A stretch of DNA of 64,000 bases, from positions 1,522,382-1,586,381 of the forward strand of contig NZ_LT605203.1 of the NCBI RefSeq assembly GCF_900089495.1. Reading direction: 5' to 3'. This DNA comes from Thiomonas sp. X19. GTDB lineage: Bacteria; Pseudomonadota; Gammaproteobacteria; Burkholderiales; Burkholderiaceae_C. Positions 1-8,748 of this stretch are shown here, piece by piece (positions within the stretch are counted from its first letter, which is position 1; every line of letters begins with the position of its first letter). The notes beneath the pieces were generated by a model. The model was not told the origin of the DNA. It searched no databases and saw only the letters and a list, made by a program, of their open reading frames with translations. The position numbers and the translations under genes are program-made.

Positions 1-2
1 AC

Positions 3-236
3 GCCGGCTGCGACCTTGCCTTGTTGTGCAACCAGAGTCAGGTGGACCAGGGGGGCCCGATCGACGCGGTGCTGCGAGGTTTGCAGCAGGCGCTCGTCAG
101 CGGGCAATGGCAGGCCGATGCAGCCAGCGAGCCGCGACGCCTGGCCCTGCTGGCCTCGCGTCCGCCGCAACCTTGGGATGCGCTGATGCGCAGCCCGGCT
201 TATCTCGCCGCGCTCGACGACCTCGCGCGAATCTGA
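3..236 (+). CDS. nagZ: Beta-N-acetylhexosaminidase NagZ, C-terminal fragment
   Basis: Only the last 77 codons are present because the window cuts the gene. The fragment opens with the motif AGCDLALLCNQS, typical of the last strand and helix of the family-3 glycoside hydrolase barrel in NagZ. It ends with the variable helical tail seen in betaproteobacterial NagZ (a PWDAL segment, then a helix to the stop). NagZ removes N-acetylglucosamine from anhydromuropeptides in the cytoplasm during peptidoglycan recycling, which fits the recycling ligase gene mpl about 7 kb away. The catalytic residues lie outside the window, so the call rests on the C-terminal motif alone. Confidence 0.75.
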   Translation, partial: AGCDLALLCNQSQVDQGGPIDAVLRGLQQALVSGQWQADAASEPRRLALLASRPPQPWDALMRSPAYLAALDDLARI

Positions 237-285
237 CGGCGCACGGTGTCGCGACTGCCGGGCATGGCGAGGCAGGTGGGCGTCC

Positions 286-2055
286 TCAGGGATAGAAGGC
301 GTACAGGGTGTAGCCGCTGGCTTCGTCCTTGCGCAATTGCAGCTTGAGTTGAATGCGCAGCTCGGCGTCGGCAGCCAGGCCCCGTCGCACCCGTTGCTGC
401 AGGGCGGCGGCATCGTTTGCCAGCTTGCCGGTGGCCAGGTATTGCGCAGGCTGAATGACTTTGCGCACCACGATCTGATCCTGCGTTCCCGTCAGTGTGA
501 GTTCCAGCGCAGGGTAGGCGACGGCCTCGCCGCTGCGGTTGCGCAGCGATGCGTCGAGCTGCAGCAGCCCATCACTCCCCGGTGACATGGACGAGGTGTC
601 GATCACCAGGCTGCGTGGCCTGCGCGGTGCCGTCAAGCTGCAGCCGGCCACGGCGCAGAGCCGCACCAGCACGGGACGGGTTTGCGGCCAATTCGCGGCC
701 AGTGCGTCGCGCCAGGTCCAAGCCGCTTGCGCGCCACCCATGACGATGAGCAGCATGGCCACCACAGCCAGACCGGCACGCACGCCAGGCTGCTGCCAAC
801 GTTCCTGCGCGCGCGCCTGGCGCAGGAACCCGGGTTCGGCCACGACGCCATCAAGAAGATTGGGCGCGGCGCTCGCCAGCGCATCCGACATGAAGGGCTG
901 GGCAGCCGCGGCTCCATCGGCATGGGGCGTCACGGCATCCAGGGATGGTTCAGGTTCCCGAGTCTCGGCTCCCATTTCCGTTCCGGCTCCGGTGTCGGGC
1001 CCGAATTCGTAGTGCAACACGGCGCCGAGGTCGAAGCGCGAGTCCGTTTCCCCTGCGCCTGCTGCGGCCTGCGCGTCGGTTTTGTCGGCCAAGGGCTCCA
1101 GTTCGAACCTTGCACCGTGGCGTGCTGCCTCGGGTGCTCGATCGGCTGCTGCGAGTAGGGCCTCTTCCTTGGCGGCGCGCAGCAACTCTTCGAATGGCGC
1201 GGGCGGCGGGGGTGCGCCGGCTGCTGCGCCATCGTTTCGCAATGCCGCCTCGGCTTCGGCCGAGAAGCTGGCAAGCTCCTCGTCGTCTGAGCCTTCGATC
1301 CCGCCCGGATGATCGGGCGCGGCGCCGGCTTCGGGTGCCGCGTCCAGGGCTGCCGTGCTGCTTGGCGTTTGCGCCTGTTCAATGGCCGGAAAAACTTCGT
1401 GTTCTGCCCAAGCTGCGTCATCTGGGCCCGGCGTTGAGGGCAGCTCCAGCGACTCTTCGGCCGCAGCCTCGATCTGCTGTTGTCCGTCCTCTTCGTCCTG
1501 TTCCGCCTGGATGAGGTCTTCAGGTATGGCGAGGGGTTCAGCAACTGTTTCGTGTTCGCTTGCCTGGGGCGCAGCCTGTGGAACCGGCGTCCGGTCATCC
1601 GTGTCGGGCCGTGCGGGATCGGCGGAGACAAAAAAGGCTGGGACGGGAACCGAGTCAGCGAAGGCACCGCTTTGCCAGGGCGATCTGCTGGTGATCTCCA
1701 CGCCAGGACGCACGGGGATTGCTTGCGCCGGCAAGGCTGCAGTGATGGCGGCGTGGTAGGCCGCGCCGATGGACGGCTGGGCCGCCGCTGCCGGGGACAC
1801 AACCGTCTCGGCGTTCGGGAGCGCCTCAGCCTCAGCCGGCGTTGGCGAGGGCGCCGTGGGCCGAAGTTCCGCTGCAGGCTCGGGGCCCGCGGGTACGGCA
1901 TGGGGCCGCTCAAAGGCATGCTCGAACGCATGATCGGCCGCGTTGAAGGCTTCGCCGCAACGGCCGCAGCGCACCCAGCCCTGGCGCAGGAGCAACTGGT
2001 CGCGCACCAGCTTGAAAGCGGTGCCGCAATGCGGGCAGCGAGTGGCGAGAGGCAT
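286..2055 (-). CDS. Zinc-ribbon / DUF3426 membrane protein
   Basis: A 589-residue protein. Its N-terminus is an MJ0042-type zinc ribbon with Cys7-x2-Cys10 and Cys30-x2-Cys33. A long, low-complexity Ala/Pro/Glu-rich segment follows (about residues 45-420), then one transmembrane helix (about 425-447) and a DUF3426 domain (about 470-580). In Burkholderiales such a gene typically follows prmA, as here. The function is unknown. The layout suggests a cytoplasmic zinc-binding head, a disordered linker and a periplasmic DUF3426 domain. A TATACT hexamer lies only 8 nt before the ATG, so the mRNA may be leaderless. The poorly conserved middle part cannot be interpreted. Confidence 0.85.
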   Translation of the reverse strand: MPLATRCPHCGTAFKLVRDQLLLRQGWVRCGRCGEAFNAADHAFEHAFERPHAVPAGPEPAAELRPTAPSPTPAEAEALPNAETVVSPAAAAQPSIGAAYHAAITAALPAQAIPVRPGVEITSRSPWQSGAFADSVPVPAFFVSADPARPDTDDRTPVPQAAPQASEHETVAEPLAIPEDLIQAEQDEEDGQQQIEAAAEESLELPSTPGPDDAAWAEHEVFPAIEQAQTPSSTAALDAAPEAGAAPDHPGGIEGSDDEELASFSAEAEAALRNDGAAAGAPPPPAPFEELLRAAKEEALLAAADRAPEAARHGARFELEPLADKTDAQAAAGAGETDSRFDLGAVLHYEFGPDTGAGTEMGAETREPEPSLDAVTPHADGAAAAQPFMSDALASAAPNLLDGVVAEPGFLRQARAQERWQQPGVRAGLAVVAMLLIVMGGAQAAWTWRDALAANWPQTRPVLVRLCAVAGCSLTAPRRPRSLVIDTSSMSPGSDGLLQLDASLRNRSGEAVAYPALELTLTGTQDQIVVRKVIQPAQYLATGKLANDAAALQQRVRRGLAADAELRIQLKLQLRKDEASGYTLYAFYP

Positions 2056-2063
2056 GGGCGCTC

Positions 2064-2069
2064 AGTATA
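2064..2069 (-). promoter_or_regulatory. Candidate -10 box of the DUF3426 gene
   Basis: On the minus strand the hexamer TATACT ends 8 nt before the ATG at 2055. No strong -35 is visible: TGTTAC lies 17 bp upstream. A start site 6-8 nt after this box would give an mRNA with almost no leader. The box overlaps the T tract of the prmA terminator. Confidence 0.4.
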
Positions 2070-2103
2070 AAAACAGCAGCGGGCAGGTAACACGCCTGCC
2101 CGC
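2067..2103 (-). terminator. Intrinsic terminator downstream of prmA
   Basis: On the minus strand a perfect 9-bp stem (GCGGGCAGG / CCTGCCCGC) with a 7-nt loop is followed within a few bases by a TTTTT tract. It lies about 30 bp after the prmA stop codon and just before the DUF3426 gene, and so separates the two transcription units. Confidence 0.75.
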
Positions 2104-2132
2104 AGGACGCGTTTCGGGCAGGTGCGCCGCCC

Positions 2133-3056
2133 TCACGCCGGCGCCGCGCTCAACGTGGCGTGCGTGGTGCCCGCCAGGCAGACCCAGCCGTCGCGTTCGG
2201 CATGCACTTGCAGGCGTGCGTGCGGCGCGTAGGCGGCGATGAGTACGTCGGCTTGTCGGCTGAGAATGCCCGAAAGCACCAGCCAGCCTCCGGGCCTGGC
2301 ACGCGCTGCCAGCATCGGGGCGAGCAGGCGCAGCGGCGCGGCCAGAATGTTCGCCAGCACCACGTCGAAGTGCTGCGCGGGGAGTTCGTCGACATGGCAA
2401 CAATGCGCCAGCGCCACGCCGTTGCTTGCGGCGTTCGCCTGGCTGGCGCTCACGGCGGCAGGGTCGATGTCCACGGCGCTGACCGACTGCGCGTCCAGTT
2501 GCGCGGCGGCAATGGCCAGGATGCCGGAGCCGCAGCCGTAGTCCAGCACATCCAACCCCGCGAGGGGTGCTTGTCGCACCAGCCAGCCCAGGCAGAGCTG
2601 GGTGGTGGGGTGGGTGCCGGTGCCGAAGGCCAGCCCCGGATCGAGCTGGATGACCAACTGCGCACCGGCTGGCGCGCTGTGCCAGCTCGGCACGATCCAC
2701 ATGCGGTTCTCGATGCACACGGGCTGGAATTGCGACTGGGTCAGGCGCACCCAGTCCTGGTCGTGGATTTCGGCCTGTTGCACACCCCGCAAATCGGCCA
2801 ACAAACCATCGCCCAGCAGGGCCAGCAAGGCTGAATCGGCATCGGCTTCGGAGTTGAACAGGGCGCGCACGAGGTTGTGCTGCCAGGCCTCGCGGGGCGT
2901 GGGCATGCCGGGTTCGCCGAACAGCGCTTGTTCCGTTGCGGTGCCGGCTTCCTGGTCTTCCACCGCGACGCTCAGGGCGCCGTGTTCCATGAGCGCGTCG
3001 GAAAGGGCCTCGGCCTGGGTGTCGTCGGCGGGGATGGTGACTTCACGGTAGGCCAT
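2133..3056 (-). CDS. prmA: Ribosomal protein L11 methyltransferase
   Basis: A 307-residue class I SAM-dependent methyltransferase that trimethylates lysines and the N-terminal amine of ribosomal protein L11. The SAM-binding motif LDYGCGSGILAIAA lies near residues 165-180, followed by the acidic DIDP motif and the NILA segment typical of PrmA. The open frame runs further upstream, but the ATG at 3056 (MAYREVTIPAD) gives the normal N-terminus and length. The gene is 55 bp downstream of accC on the same strand, and the accBC-prmA order is common in betaproteobacteria. A clear terminator follows it. Confidence 0.96.
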   Translation of the reverse strand: MAYREVTIPADDTQAEALSDALMEHGALSVAVEDQEAGTATEQALFGEPGMPTPREAWQHNLVRALFNSEADADSALLALLGDGLLADLRGVQQAEIHDQDWVRLTQSQFQPVCIENRMWIVPSWHSAPAGAQLVIQLDPGLAFGTGTHPTTQLCLGWLVRQAPLAGLDVLDYGCGSGILAIAAAQLDAQSVSAVDIDPAAVSASQANAASNGVALAHCCHVDELPAQHFDVVLANILAAPLRLLAPMLAARARPGGWLVLSGILSRQADVLIAAYAPHARLQVHAERDGWVCLAGTTHATLSAAPA

Positions 3057-3111
3057 GGCAGGAGCGGTTGGAGAGGAGGGAAACCGTGGGCAACGGCCCG
3101 GGGCCGTGACC

Positions 3112-4461
3112 TTAGCCGTGGCGGGCCGCCATGTACTCTTCCAGATAGTGGATATTGGTGCCGCCTTCCAGGAAGCGTGCGTCCACCAGGAGTTCGCGGT
3201 GCAGTGGGATATTGGTGGCAATGCCGTCCACCACCATTTCCGACAAGGCCGTGCGCATGCGCGCCAGGGCTTGTTCGCGCGTGGCGCCATGGACGATGAT
3301 CTTGGCAATCATCGAATCGTAGTTCGGCGGCACGAAATAGCCGGCGTAGACATGCGAATCCACCCGCACGCCTGGCCCGCCCGGCATATGCCAGGTGGTG
3401 ATGCGCCCGGGACTGGGCGTGAACTTCACGGCATCTTCGGCATTGATGCGGCACTCGATGGCGTGGCCATTGACCACGATGCTGCGCTGGCGCAGCGTGA
3501 GCTTTTCGCCCGCCGCGACCAGAATTTGCTGCACCACGATATCCACCCCGGTGGTGAGCTCGGTGACGGGATGCTCCACCTGCACGCGGGTGTTCATCTC
3601 GATGAAATAGAACTCGCCGTTCTCGTAGAGAAACTCGAAGGTGCCGGCGCCGCGATAGCTGATTTTCCGGCAGGCATCGGCACAACGCGCGCCGATGCGC
3701 TCGATCAGTTTGCGCGCGATGCCCGGCGCCGGAGCCTCTTCCAGCACCTTCTGGTGACGGCGCTGCATCGAGCAGTCGCGCTCGCCCAGCCACAGCGCGT
3801 TGCCATGTTCGTCGGCCATCACCTGAATTTCGATATGGCGCGGGTTGGTGAGGAATTTCTCCATGTACACCGCGGCATTGCCGAAGGCGGCTTGCGCCTC
3901 CGCCTTGGTCGTGGCCACGGCGTTGAGCAGCGCGGCTTCGGTATGCACCACGCGCATGCCACGCCCACCGCCGCCGCCCGCCGCCTTGATGATGACGGGA
4001 TAGCCGGTGGCACGCGCCATGCGCGTGATCTCGCGCGGGTCGTCGGGCAACTCGCCTTCCGATCCGGGTACGCAAGGCACGCCAGCCTTGATCATGGCCT
4101 GCTTGGCCGAGACCTTGTCGCCCATTAGGCGAATGGAATCGGGTCGCGGGCCGATGAAGGTGAAGCCCGAGCGCTCCACGCGCTCGGCGAAATCCGCGTT
4201 CTCGGAGAGGAAACCGTAGCCGGGATGGATGGCCTCGGCGTCGGTCACTTCCGCGGCGGAGATGATGGCCGGCATGTTCAGATAGCTCAGGCCGGAGGGG
4301 GGCGGGCCGATGCACACGGCTTCGTCGGCCAATTTGACGTATTTCGCGTCTCGGTCGGCTTCGGAATAGACCATCACGGTCTTGATGCCCAGTTCACGGC
4401 AGGCACGCTGAATGCGCAGCGCGATTTCACCGCGATTGGCGATCAGGATTTTTTTGAACAT
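3112..4461 (-). CDS. accC: Acetyl-CoA carboxylase, biotin carboxylase subunit
   Basis: A 449-residue ATP-grasp enzyme that carboxylates the biotin of AccB with bicarbonate and ATP, the first half-reaction of acetyl-CoA carboxylase in fatty acid synthesis. It starts with the canonical [16 protein letters not shown]. It carries the glycine-rich ATP loop [14 protein letters not shown] (about residues 159-172) and the catalytic [14 protein letters not shown] segment (about 288-301). The 11 codons upstream of the ATG at 4461 are not conserved and were excluded. It follows accB at 99 bp, and a terminator-like hairpin lies in that gap. Confidence 0.97.
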   Translation of the reverse strand: MFKKILIANRGEIALRIQRACRELGIKTVMVYSEADRDAKYVKLADEAVCIGPPPSGLSYLNMPAIISAAEVTDAEAIHPGYGFLSENADFAERVERSGFTFIGPRPDSIRLMGDKVSAKQAMIKAGVPCVPGSEGELPDDPREITRMARATGYPVIIKAAGGGGGRGMRVVHTEAALLNAVATTKAEAQAAFGNAAVYMEKFLTNPRHIEIQVMADEHGNALWLGERDCSMQRRHQKVLEEAPAPGIARKLIERIGARCADACRKISYRGAGTFEFLYENGEFYFIEMNTRVQVEHPVTELTTGVDIVVQQILVAAGEKLTLRQRSIVVNGHAIECRINAEDAVKFTPSPGRITTWHMPGGPGVRVDSHVYAGYFVPPNYDSMIAKIIVHGATREQALARMRTALSEMVVDGIATNIPLHRELLVDARFLEGGTNIHYLEEYMAARHG

Positions 4462-4497
4462 GGTGGCTTCGGCCTCAGCGTGACGCGTTGGCATGCA

Positions 4498-4518
4498 AGA
4501 AAAAAGCCCCGTGGGGGC
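4498..4518 (-). terminator. Terminator-like hairpin between accB and accC
   Basis: On the minus strand the sequence reads GCCCC-CAC-GGGGC followed at once by TTTTTT. This is a compact 5-bp GC stem with a 3-nt loop and a full U tract, placed about 43 bp after the accB stop and about 40 bp before the accC start. It looks like an intrinsic terminator or attenuator inside what is normally one operon. Confidence 0.65.
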
Positions 4519-4560
4519 GAGCTGTACGGCAAGGTTCAGCGGGTGCCGACAACACCGACA

Positions 4561-5028
4561 TCACTCAAGCACGAACAAAGGCTGGCCGTACTCGACTGCC
4601 TGGCCGTTGTCGACCAGGATTTCCTTGACCACGCCGTCGATGTCCGACTCGATTTCGTTGAGAATTTTCATCGCCTCGACGATGCATACCGCCTGCCCTT
4701 GCTTCACCGTGTCGCCCACTTCGACGAACGGCTTGGCGCCCGGCGCGGAGGAGCGGTAGAAGGTGCCGACCATGGGCGATTTGATCAATTTGCCGCTGGG
4801 CGCAGGGGGCACAGACGCTGCCGCTTCGGCGATGCCGGTGGCAGGTGCCATGGGGGCGCCCTGTTGTGCGGACATGGGTGCGGCGATGTACTGCACCGGG
4901 GCCTGTTGGGCAAGAACCGGCGGCGTTTTGACGATGCGAACCTTGCCTTCAGCCTCGGTGATTTCGAGTTCCGAAATGTTCGATTCCGAGACGAGGTCGA
5001 CAAGGGTCTTGAGTTTGCGCAAATCCAT
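4561..5028 (-). CDS. accB: Acetyl-CoA carboxylase, biotin carboxyl carrier protein
   Basis: A 155-residue biotin carboxyl carrier protein. The N-terminal dimerisation region starts MDLRKLKTLVDLVSES. A Pro/Ala-rich linker follows (about residues 45-80), then the biotinyl domain with the biotinylation motif EAMKILNE, whose Lys121 is the expected attachment site. The ATG at 5028 gives the family's usual N-terminus; the 15 in-frame codons before it are not conserved. It sits between aroQ (47 bp upstream) and accC. The aroQ-accB-accC order is widespread in proteobacteria. Confidence 0.97.
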   Translation of the reverse strand: MDLRKLKTLVDLVSESNISELEITEAEGKVRIVKTPPVLAQQAPVQYIAAPMSAQQGAPMAPATGIAEAAASVPPAPSGKLIKSPMVGTFYRSSAPGAKPFVEVGDTVKQGQAVCIVEAMKILNEIESDIDGVVKEILVDNGQAVEYGQPLFVLE

Positions 5029-5075
5029 GGTGTCGCTGTGATTTGTGGCGAATTGGGATCGGAATCCTACCAAAT

Positions 5076-5528
5076 TCAGGCTTTTGCCGACAACTTGTCA
5101 GCAGCGTAGCGCAGCGCAAGGCTGTAGCCCAGCGCACCGCAACCACTGATCACAGCCTCGGCGAGGCTTGAGAAATAGGACTGGTGGCGAAAGCTTTCAC
5201 GGCGGTAGACGTTCGACAGATGCACCTCGACGAAAGGTTTGTCGATGGCCGCCAGCGCATCTCGCAGGGCCACGCTGGTATGGGTGTAGGCAGCAGGATT
5301 GATGATGACGAAGCAGGTGCCATCGGCGCGTGCAGCATGCAGACGGTCGATCAAGGCGCCTTCATGGTTGCTCTGGAAAACTTGCACGTCCAACCCGAGT
5401 TCCCTGCCCAACGTGGCCAGGCCCTGGTCGATGTCGGGCAGCGTGATATGGCCGTAGACCTCGGGCTCACGCGTTCCCAGCAGATTCAGGTTCGGGCCGT
5501 GCAACACCAGGATGCGTGGAGAATTCAT
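5076..5528 (-). CDS. aroQ: Type II 3-dehydroquinate dehydratase
   Basis: A 150-residue type II dehydroquinase, the third step of the shikimate pathway. The N-terminal motif [20 protein letters not shown] carries the lid arginine (Arg20) and the catalytic tyrosine (Tyr25). NPAAYTHTS and the [10 protein letters not shown] segment supply the substrate-binding and catalytic histidine. The length is typical. It is the first gene of an aroQ-accB-accC string. The related shikimate genes aroE and aroC lie elsewhere in this window. Confidence 0.97.
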   Translation of the reverse strand: MNSPRILVLHGPNLNLLGTREPEVYGHITLPDIDQGLATLGRELGLDVQVFQSNHEGALIDRLHAARADGTCFVIINPAAYTHTSVALRDALAAIDKPFVEVHLSNVYRRESFRHQSYFSSLAEAVISGCGALGYSLALRYAADKLSAKA

Positions 5529-5552
5529 GCTTTCGAGCCAAATTAATGCGAT

Positions 5553-6146
5553 TTATGATGGTTTTCCAGGCAAATGATCTTGTAACTCAGTGTACGAGGT
5601 CTGCCCCAGTTTTTGGTAGACGATCTTGCCATTCGGCGCAATGACAACCGTGAACGGCAGGCCCCCTTGGCTGTCGCCAAGCTTGATGCTCAAGTCCGCG
5701 CCACCCATGCCGCCCAGCAGGACAGGGTAGCTGACGTTGTGTTCTTTCAGGAAGTGGCGGACTGAAGTTGGATTATCGATTGCAATGCCCACCATTTCGA
5801 CGCCCTTGCCGGCATGATCCTTGTAGAAGCGCGACAACTCGGGCATTTCCGCAATGCAGGGCGGGCACCAGCTTGCCCAGAAATTCACGATCAGGGTCTT
5901 GCCTTTGTACTGGCTGAGTTTGACGCTCTGGCCCGCCAGATTGTCGAGCGAACTGGCGAACAAGGCATGCGCATCGCCTGGCGCGGCTCTGATTGCCGCG
6001 TCGGCCGCGGACGTGAGTTGGGTGACCGAGGCGAGCGAACGTTCAGCCGCCTCGCGTGCGGATTGACGCGCGGTCAACCAATAGGCGCCCGCAGTGCCGA
6101 TACTCGCGATCAGGATGGTCAACGCCCAAGTTTTCGTCTGTTTCAA
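5553..6146 (-). CDS. TlpA-family membrane-anchored thiol:disulfide oxidoreductase
   Basis: A 197-residue protein with an N-terminal signal anchor (hydrophobic residues about 8-25) and a periplasmic thioredoxin fold of the TlpA/ResA type. The redox motif is WCPPC (Cys94 and Cys97), and a cis-proline GGLPFTVV segment lies near the end. Such proteins reduce periplasmic disulfides, for example in cytochrome c or oxidase maturation; the substrate here is unknown. The start is TTG at 6146, which overlaps the stop of the upstream gene (TTGA) and is preceded by a strong AGAAGGAG at proper spacing. Translational coupling is therefore likely. Confidence 0.88.
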   Translation of the reverse strand: MKQTKTWALTILIASIGTAGAYWLTARQSAREAAERSLASVTQLTSAADAAIRAAPGDAHALFASSLDNLAGQSVKLSQYKGKTLIVNFWASWCPPCIAEMPELSRFYKDHAGKGVEMVGIAIDNPTSVRHFLKEHNVSYPVLLGGMGGADLSIKLGDSQGGLPFTVVIAPNGKIVYQKLGQTSYTELQDHLPGKPS

Positions 6147-6796
6147 AGTTGAACTCCTTCTGTGTTCGTTGAGACGGGACCGGCCGCGACGAGTGCGCGC
6201 ACCGCCTGCAGCGTGCCGCGCTCGGCTTGTTTGCTGCTGGACCGGGAGGCGCGCAGGAGGACGCCACGCTCGTCTTTGAGCGGATAGAGACTTAGGGTGG
6301 CGGTCACGGTGGAAGGCTTCGTGGAAACTCCATCAGCGTGCAAAGGCCATTCAAAATCCAGTCGTTCCACGGGTTGTTTGCCGGCGAAGTGGGGCGCCTC
6401 GCCCACGTGGTAAGGGATGTTGCGGTTGATGCAGTGGATTTCCACGGCCTTGGCGTCGTCCGAGAACAGCAGCAGATGCAGGGCAGAGTGCGCGGTGGCG
6501 GTTCCGTTCCATACGGCGCCAGCCAGATGCGGCCTGAATTCGGCGAATTCCTCCATCAGTCGCAGCGCGGCGCGGCGCAGATTCCACAACAGCCTGGGGT
6601 GTTCATCGCCATGGAACAGGGCCAGATACAGCTGAACCTGGGCCTGCACATCGTCGTTGTCAGGCCGCGCCTCGGGGTGGGCGCCGGCGCCCAACAGTTG
6701 GTGAACGGCCTTGCGCTTGGCGGTGAGGTAATCCAGCCCATCTTCCACGATGAGCCGGGCGGCAGTGGCCGCGAGTTCTTCCCGTAAAGCATTCAT
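6143..6796 (-). CDS. Conserved hypothetical protein (MNALREE family)
   Basis: A 217-residue soluble protein with no signal peptide or membrane segment. The N-terminal half is helical with the pattern LIVEDGLDYLTAKRKAV; the C-terminal half looks beta-rich. I recognise it only as a conserved hypothetical found near mpl in Burkholderiales, where it is sometimes labelled as a Mur ligase or nucleotidyltransferase without clear support. It lacks the Mur P-loop, so I do not assign an enzyme function. It is divergent from mpl with 100 bp between them, and its 3' end overlaps the TlpA gene by 4 bp. Confidence 0.75.
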   Translation of the reverse strand: MNALREELAATAARLIVEDGLDYLTAKRKAVHQLLGAGAHPEARPDNDDVQAQVQLYLALFHGDEHPRLLWNLRRAALRLMEEFAEFRPHLAGAVWNGTATAHSALHLLLFSDDAKAVEIHCINRNIPYHVGEAPHFAGKQPVERLDFEWPLHADGVSTKPSTVTATLSLYPLKDERGVLLRASRSSSKQAERGTLQAVRALVAAGPVSTNTEGVQL

Positions 6797-6884
6797 GCGG
6801 GGCAGTGTATCCGCCTATGTCGGCTGACGCGTCTGCTCGGAGTTTGCTGGGGAATCATGGCCTGGAACCGGCCTGGGCGCTTTC

Positions 6885-6890
6885 TACAAT
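6885..6890 (+). promoter_or_regulatory. Candidate -10 box of mpl
   Basis: TACAAT lies 6 nt before the mpl ATG, and no Shine-Dalgarno sequence fits in between. CTGGAA, 17 bp upstream, is at best a weak -35. The spacing suggests a leaderless or near-leaderless transcript. Confidence 0.4.
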
Positions 6891-6896
6891 GGCCCG

Positions 6897-8273
6897 ATGC
6901 ATATCCATATTCTCGGTATTTGTGGCACGTTCATGGGCGGCATCGCCGCGCTGGCGCAGGCTTGCGGTCATCGGGTCACAGGCTGCGACGCCCATGTGTA
7001 TCCCCCCATGAGCGAGCAGCTCGAACAACTGGGCATCCGGTCGATCGAGGGCTACGGTGCCGATCAATTGGCGCTGCAGCCCGACCTCTGGGTCATCGGC
7101 AACGCCGTGTCGCGCGGCAACCCGCTGCTGGAAGCCATTCTCGACGCCGGCCAGCCCTACACCAGCGGCCCGCAATGGTTGGCCGAGCATGTGTTGGCCG
7201 GACGCTGGACCCTGGCCGTGGCCGGAACCCACGGCAAAACCACGACCACCTCGATGCTGGCCTGGATTTTGGAGCATGCTGGTTTGAAACCGGGCTTTCT
7301 CATTGGTGGCGCGCCGGTGGACTTCGGCGAGACCGCGCGCCTTGGCGAGGCCCCGTTTTTCGTGGTCGAGGCCGACGAATACGACACCGCGTTTTTCGAC
7401 AAGCGCTCCAAATTCGTGCATTACCGTCCGCGCACCGCCGTGCTCAACAATCTGGAGTATGACCACGCCGACATCTTTCCTGACTTGACGGCGATCGAAA
7501 TCCAGTTTCACCACCTGGTGCGTACTGTGCCCGGCAGCGGAAAACTGCTGGTGCAGGCCGGCAGTGCGGCGCTGGATCGGGTGTTGGCGCGGGGTTGCTG
7601 GAGCGCGGTGGAACATTTTGACGCCACCGCCCAGCAGGGCTGGAGCGCCGAAGGCGGTGAACAGGATTTCCGCGTGTTCTGGCAACGCCAGCGCCAAGGC
7701 GAAGTGCGCTGGCGCCTGATGGGCGCGCACAACCGCGCCAATGCCCTCGCCGCCATTGCCGCTGCGCGCCACACTGGCGTGTCGGCAGGGCTTGCTTGCG
7801 AGGCACTCAGTGTGTTCGGCGGCGTCAAGCGCCGCATGGAATGGCGTGGCGAAGCCGGCGGCGTGGCGGTGTACGACGACTTTGCCCATCACCCCACGGC
7901 CATCGCCACCACCATCGCCGGTTTGCGCCGCGGCACCCGCGGGCGCGGCCGCATCCTGGCGGTGTTCGAGCCGCGTTCCAACACCATGAAGCTGGGCATC
8001 ATCAAGAGCCGGTTGCCCGAAGCCCTGCAAGAGGCTGACCTGAGCTTCGGCTACAGCGGGGGATTGGACTGGGATCTGGCGGAGGCCTTGGCCCCGTTGG
8101 GACCGCGTGCGCGCGCGCATGCCGATCTCGGTGCGCTGGTGGCCGACGTCACTCGTGAAGCCCAACCCGGCGACCACATTCTGGTGATGAGCAATGGTGG
8201 TTTCGGCGGCATTCACGCCAAGCTTTTGCAGGCCTTGCAGGCGCGGTCGACTTCGGGTGCAGCAATAGCGTGA
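6897..8273 (+). CDS. mpl: UDP-N-acetylmuramate:L-Ala-gamma-D-Glu-meso-DAP ligase
   Basis: A 458-residue Mur-ligase family protein that joins recycled murein tripeptide to UDP-MurNAc, using ATP, in the cytoplasm. The N-terminus MHIHILGICGTFMGG is the Mpl signature of the nucleotide-binding fold. The ATP P-loop GTHGKTTTTSM lies near residues 110-120, followed by the conserved FFVVEADEYDTAFFDKRSKF and NLEYDHADIF segments and the C-terminal YDDFAHHPTA motif. These separate Mpl from MurC. It belongs to the same recycling route as the nagZ fragment at the window edge. Confidence 0.96.
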   Translation: MHIHILGICGTFMGGIAALAQACGHRVTGCDAHVYPPMSEQLEQLGIRSIEGYGADQLALQPDLWVIGNAVSRGNPLLEAILDAGQPYTSGPQWLAEHVLAGRWTLAVAGTHGKTTTTSMLAWILEHAGLKPGFLIGGAPVDFGETARLGEAPFFVVEADEYDTAFFDKRSKFVHYRPRTAVLNNLEYDHADIFPDLTAIEIQFHHLVRTVPGSGKLLVQAGSAALDRVLARGCWSAVEHFDATAQQGWSAEGGEQDFRVFWQRQRQGEVRWRLMGAHNRANALAAIAAARHTGVSAGLACEALSVFGGVKRRMEWRGEAGGVAVYDDFAHHPTAIATTIAGLRRGTRGRGRILAVFEPRSNTMKLGIIKSRLPEALQEADLSFGYSGGLDWDLAEALAPLGPRARAHADLGALVADVTREAQPGDHILVMSNGGFGGIHAKLLQALQARSTSGAAIA

Positions 8274-8366
8274 ACAGGCCCTAACCCGCAGGGCAGGTGA
8301 GCGGGATTGCCGCCAAGCCCCTTTTGTTTGACCGGAATCATGGCGTATGGCTGACGGCCCTGATAG

Positions 8367-8388
8367 GATAAGAATCATTCGCATTCTC
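8367..8388 (+). promoter_or_regulatory. Fur box upstream of feoAB
   Basis: The stretch contains AGAAT-N7-ATTCT. Read on the minus strand it gives AATGCGAATGATTCTTATC, a close match to proteobacterial Fur operators rich in GATAAT/ATTATC half-sites. It lies about 70 bp before feoA, which is consistent with Fe2+-Fur repression of ferrous iron uptake. Confidence 0.8.
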
Positions 8389-8454
8389 TTGGCATGATTC
8401 AACACCGCGGAGCGCTCTCGGCCTCGCGCGCAACCGGCAAACCGTCCAGCCACC

Positions 8455-8748
8455 ATGAACACGCTCGCATCGCTGCACCCCGGCGCACTGGCCATCGTCA
8501 CCGAGGTGCGTGCCGAAGGCGCACTGATGCACCGCTTGGCCGCACTGGGTTTGCGCGCCGGCAATCAACTGCTGGTGTTGCGCCAGGCCCGTTTTCGCGG
8601 GCCCATCCATGTGCGTATTGGCACCACGGAACTCTTCCTGCGCCGTGCCGACGCGCGCCATGTCGAGGTCGTTCCGTCTCACGTGATGCAAACAGCGTCC
8701 GCGGGCGCCTCGCGCCCCGTGCCGTCGATCGCGTCGCCCCGAGCATGA
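8455..8748 (+). CDS. feoA: Ferrous iron transport protein A
   Basis: A 97-residue SH3-like FeoA protein of the cytoplasm, thought to assist the FeoB permease. The core LHPGALAIVTEV...LMHRLAALGLRAGNQLLVLRQA has the FeoA pattern of a short beta-barrel with the L-x-x-L-G-L-x-x-G turn. The C-terminal 20 residues are unusually Ala/Ser/Pro-rich. The stop overlaps the feoB start (ATGA), indicating translational coupling. No feoC is present. A Fur box lies upstream. Confidence 0.93.
   Translation: MNTLASLHPGALAIVTEVRAEGALMHRLAALGLRAGNQLLVLRQARFRGPIHVRIGTTELFLRRADARHVEVVPSHVMQTASAGASRPVPSIASPRA

Noticed and set aside
6143..6796. UDP-N-acetylmuramate--alanine ligase (MurC)
   Set aside because: No P-loop or Mur ligase motif is present and the protein is far too short; the association is only proximity to mpl.
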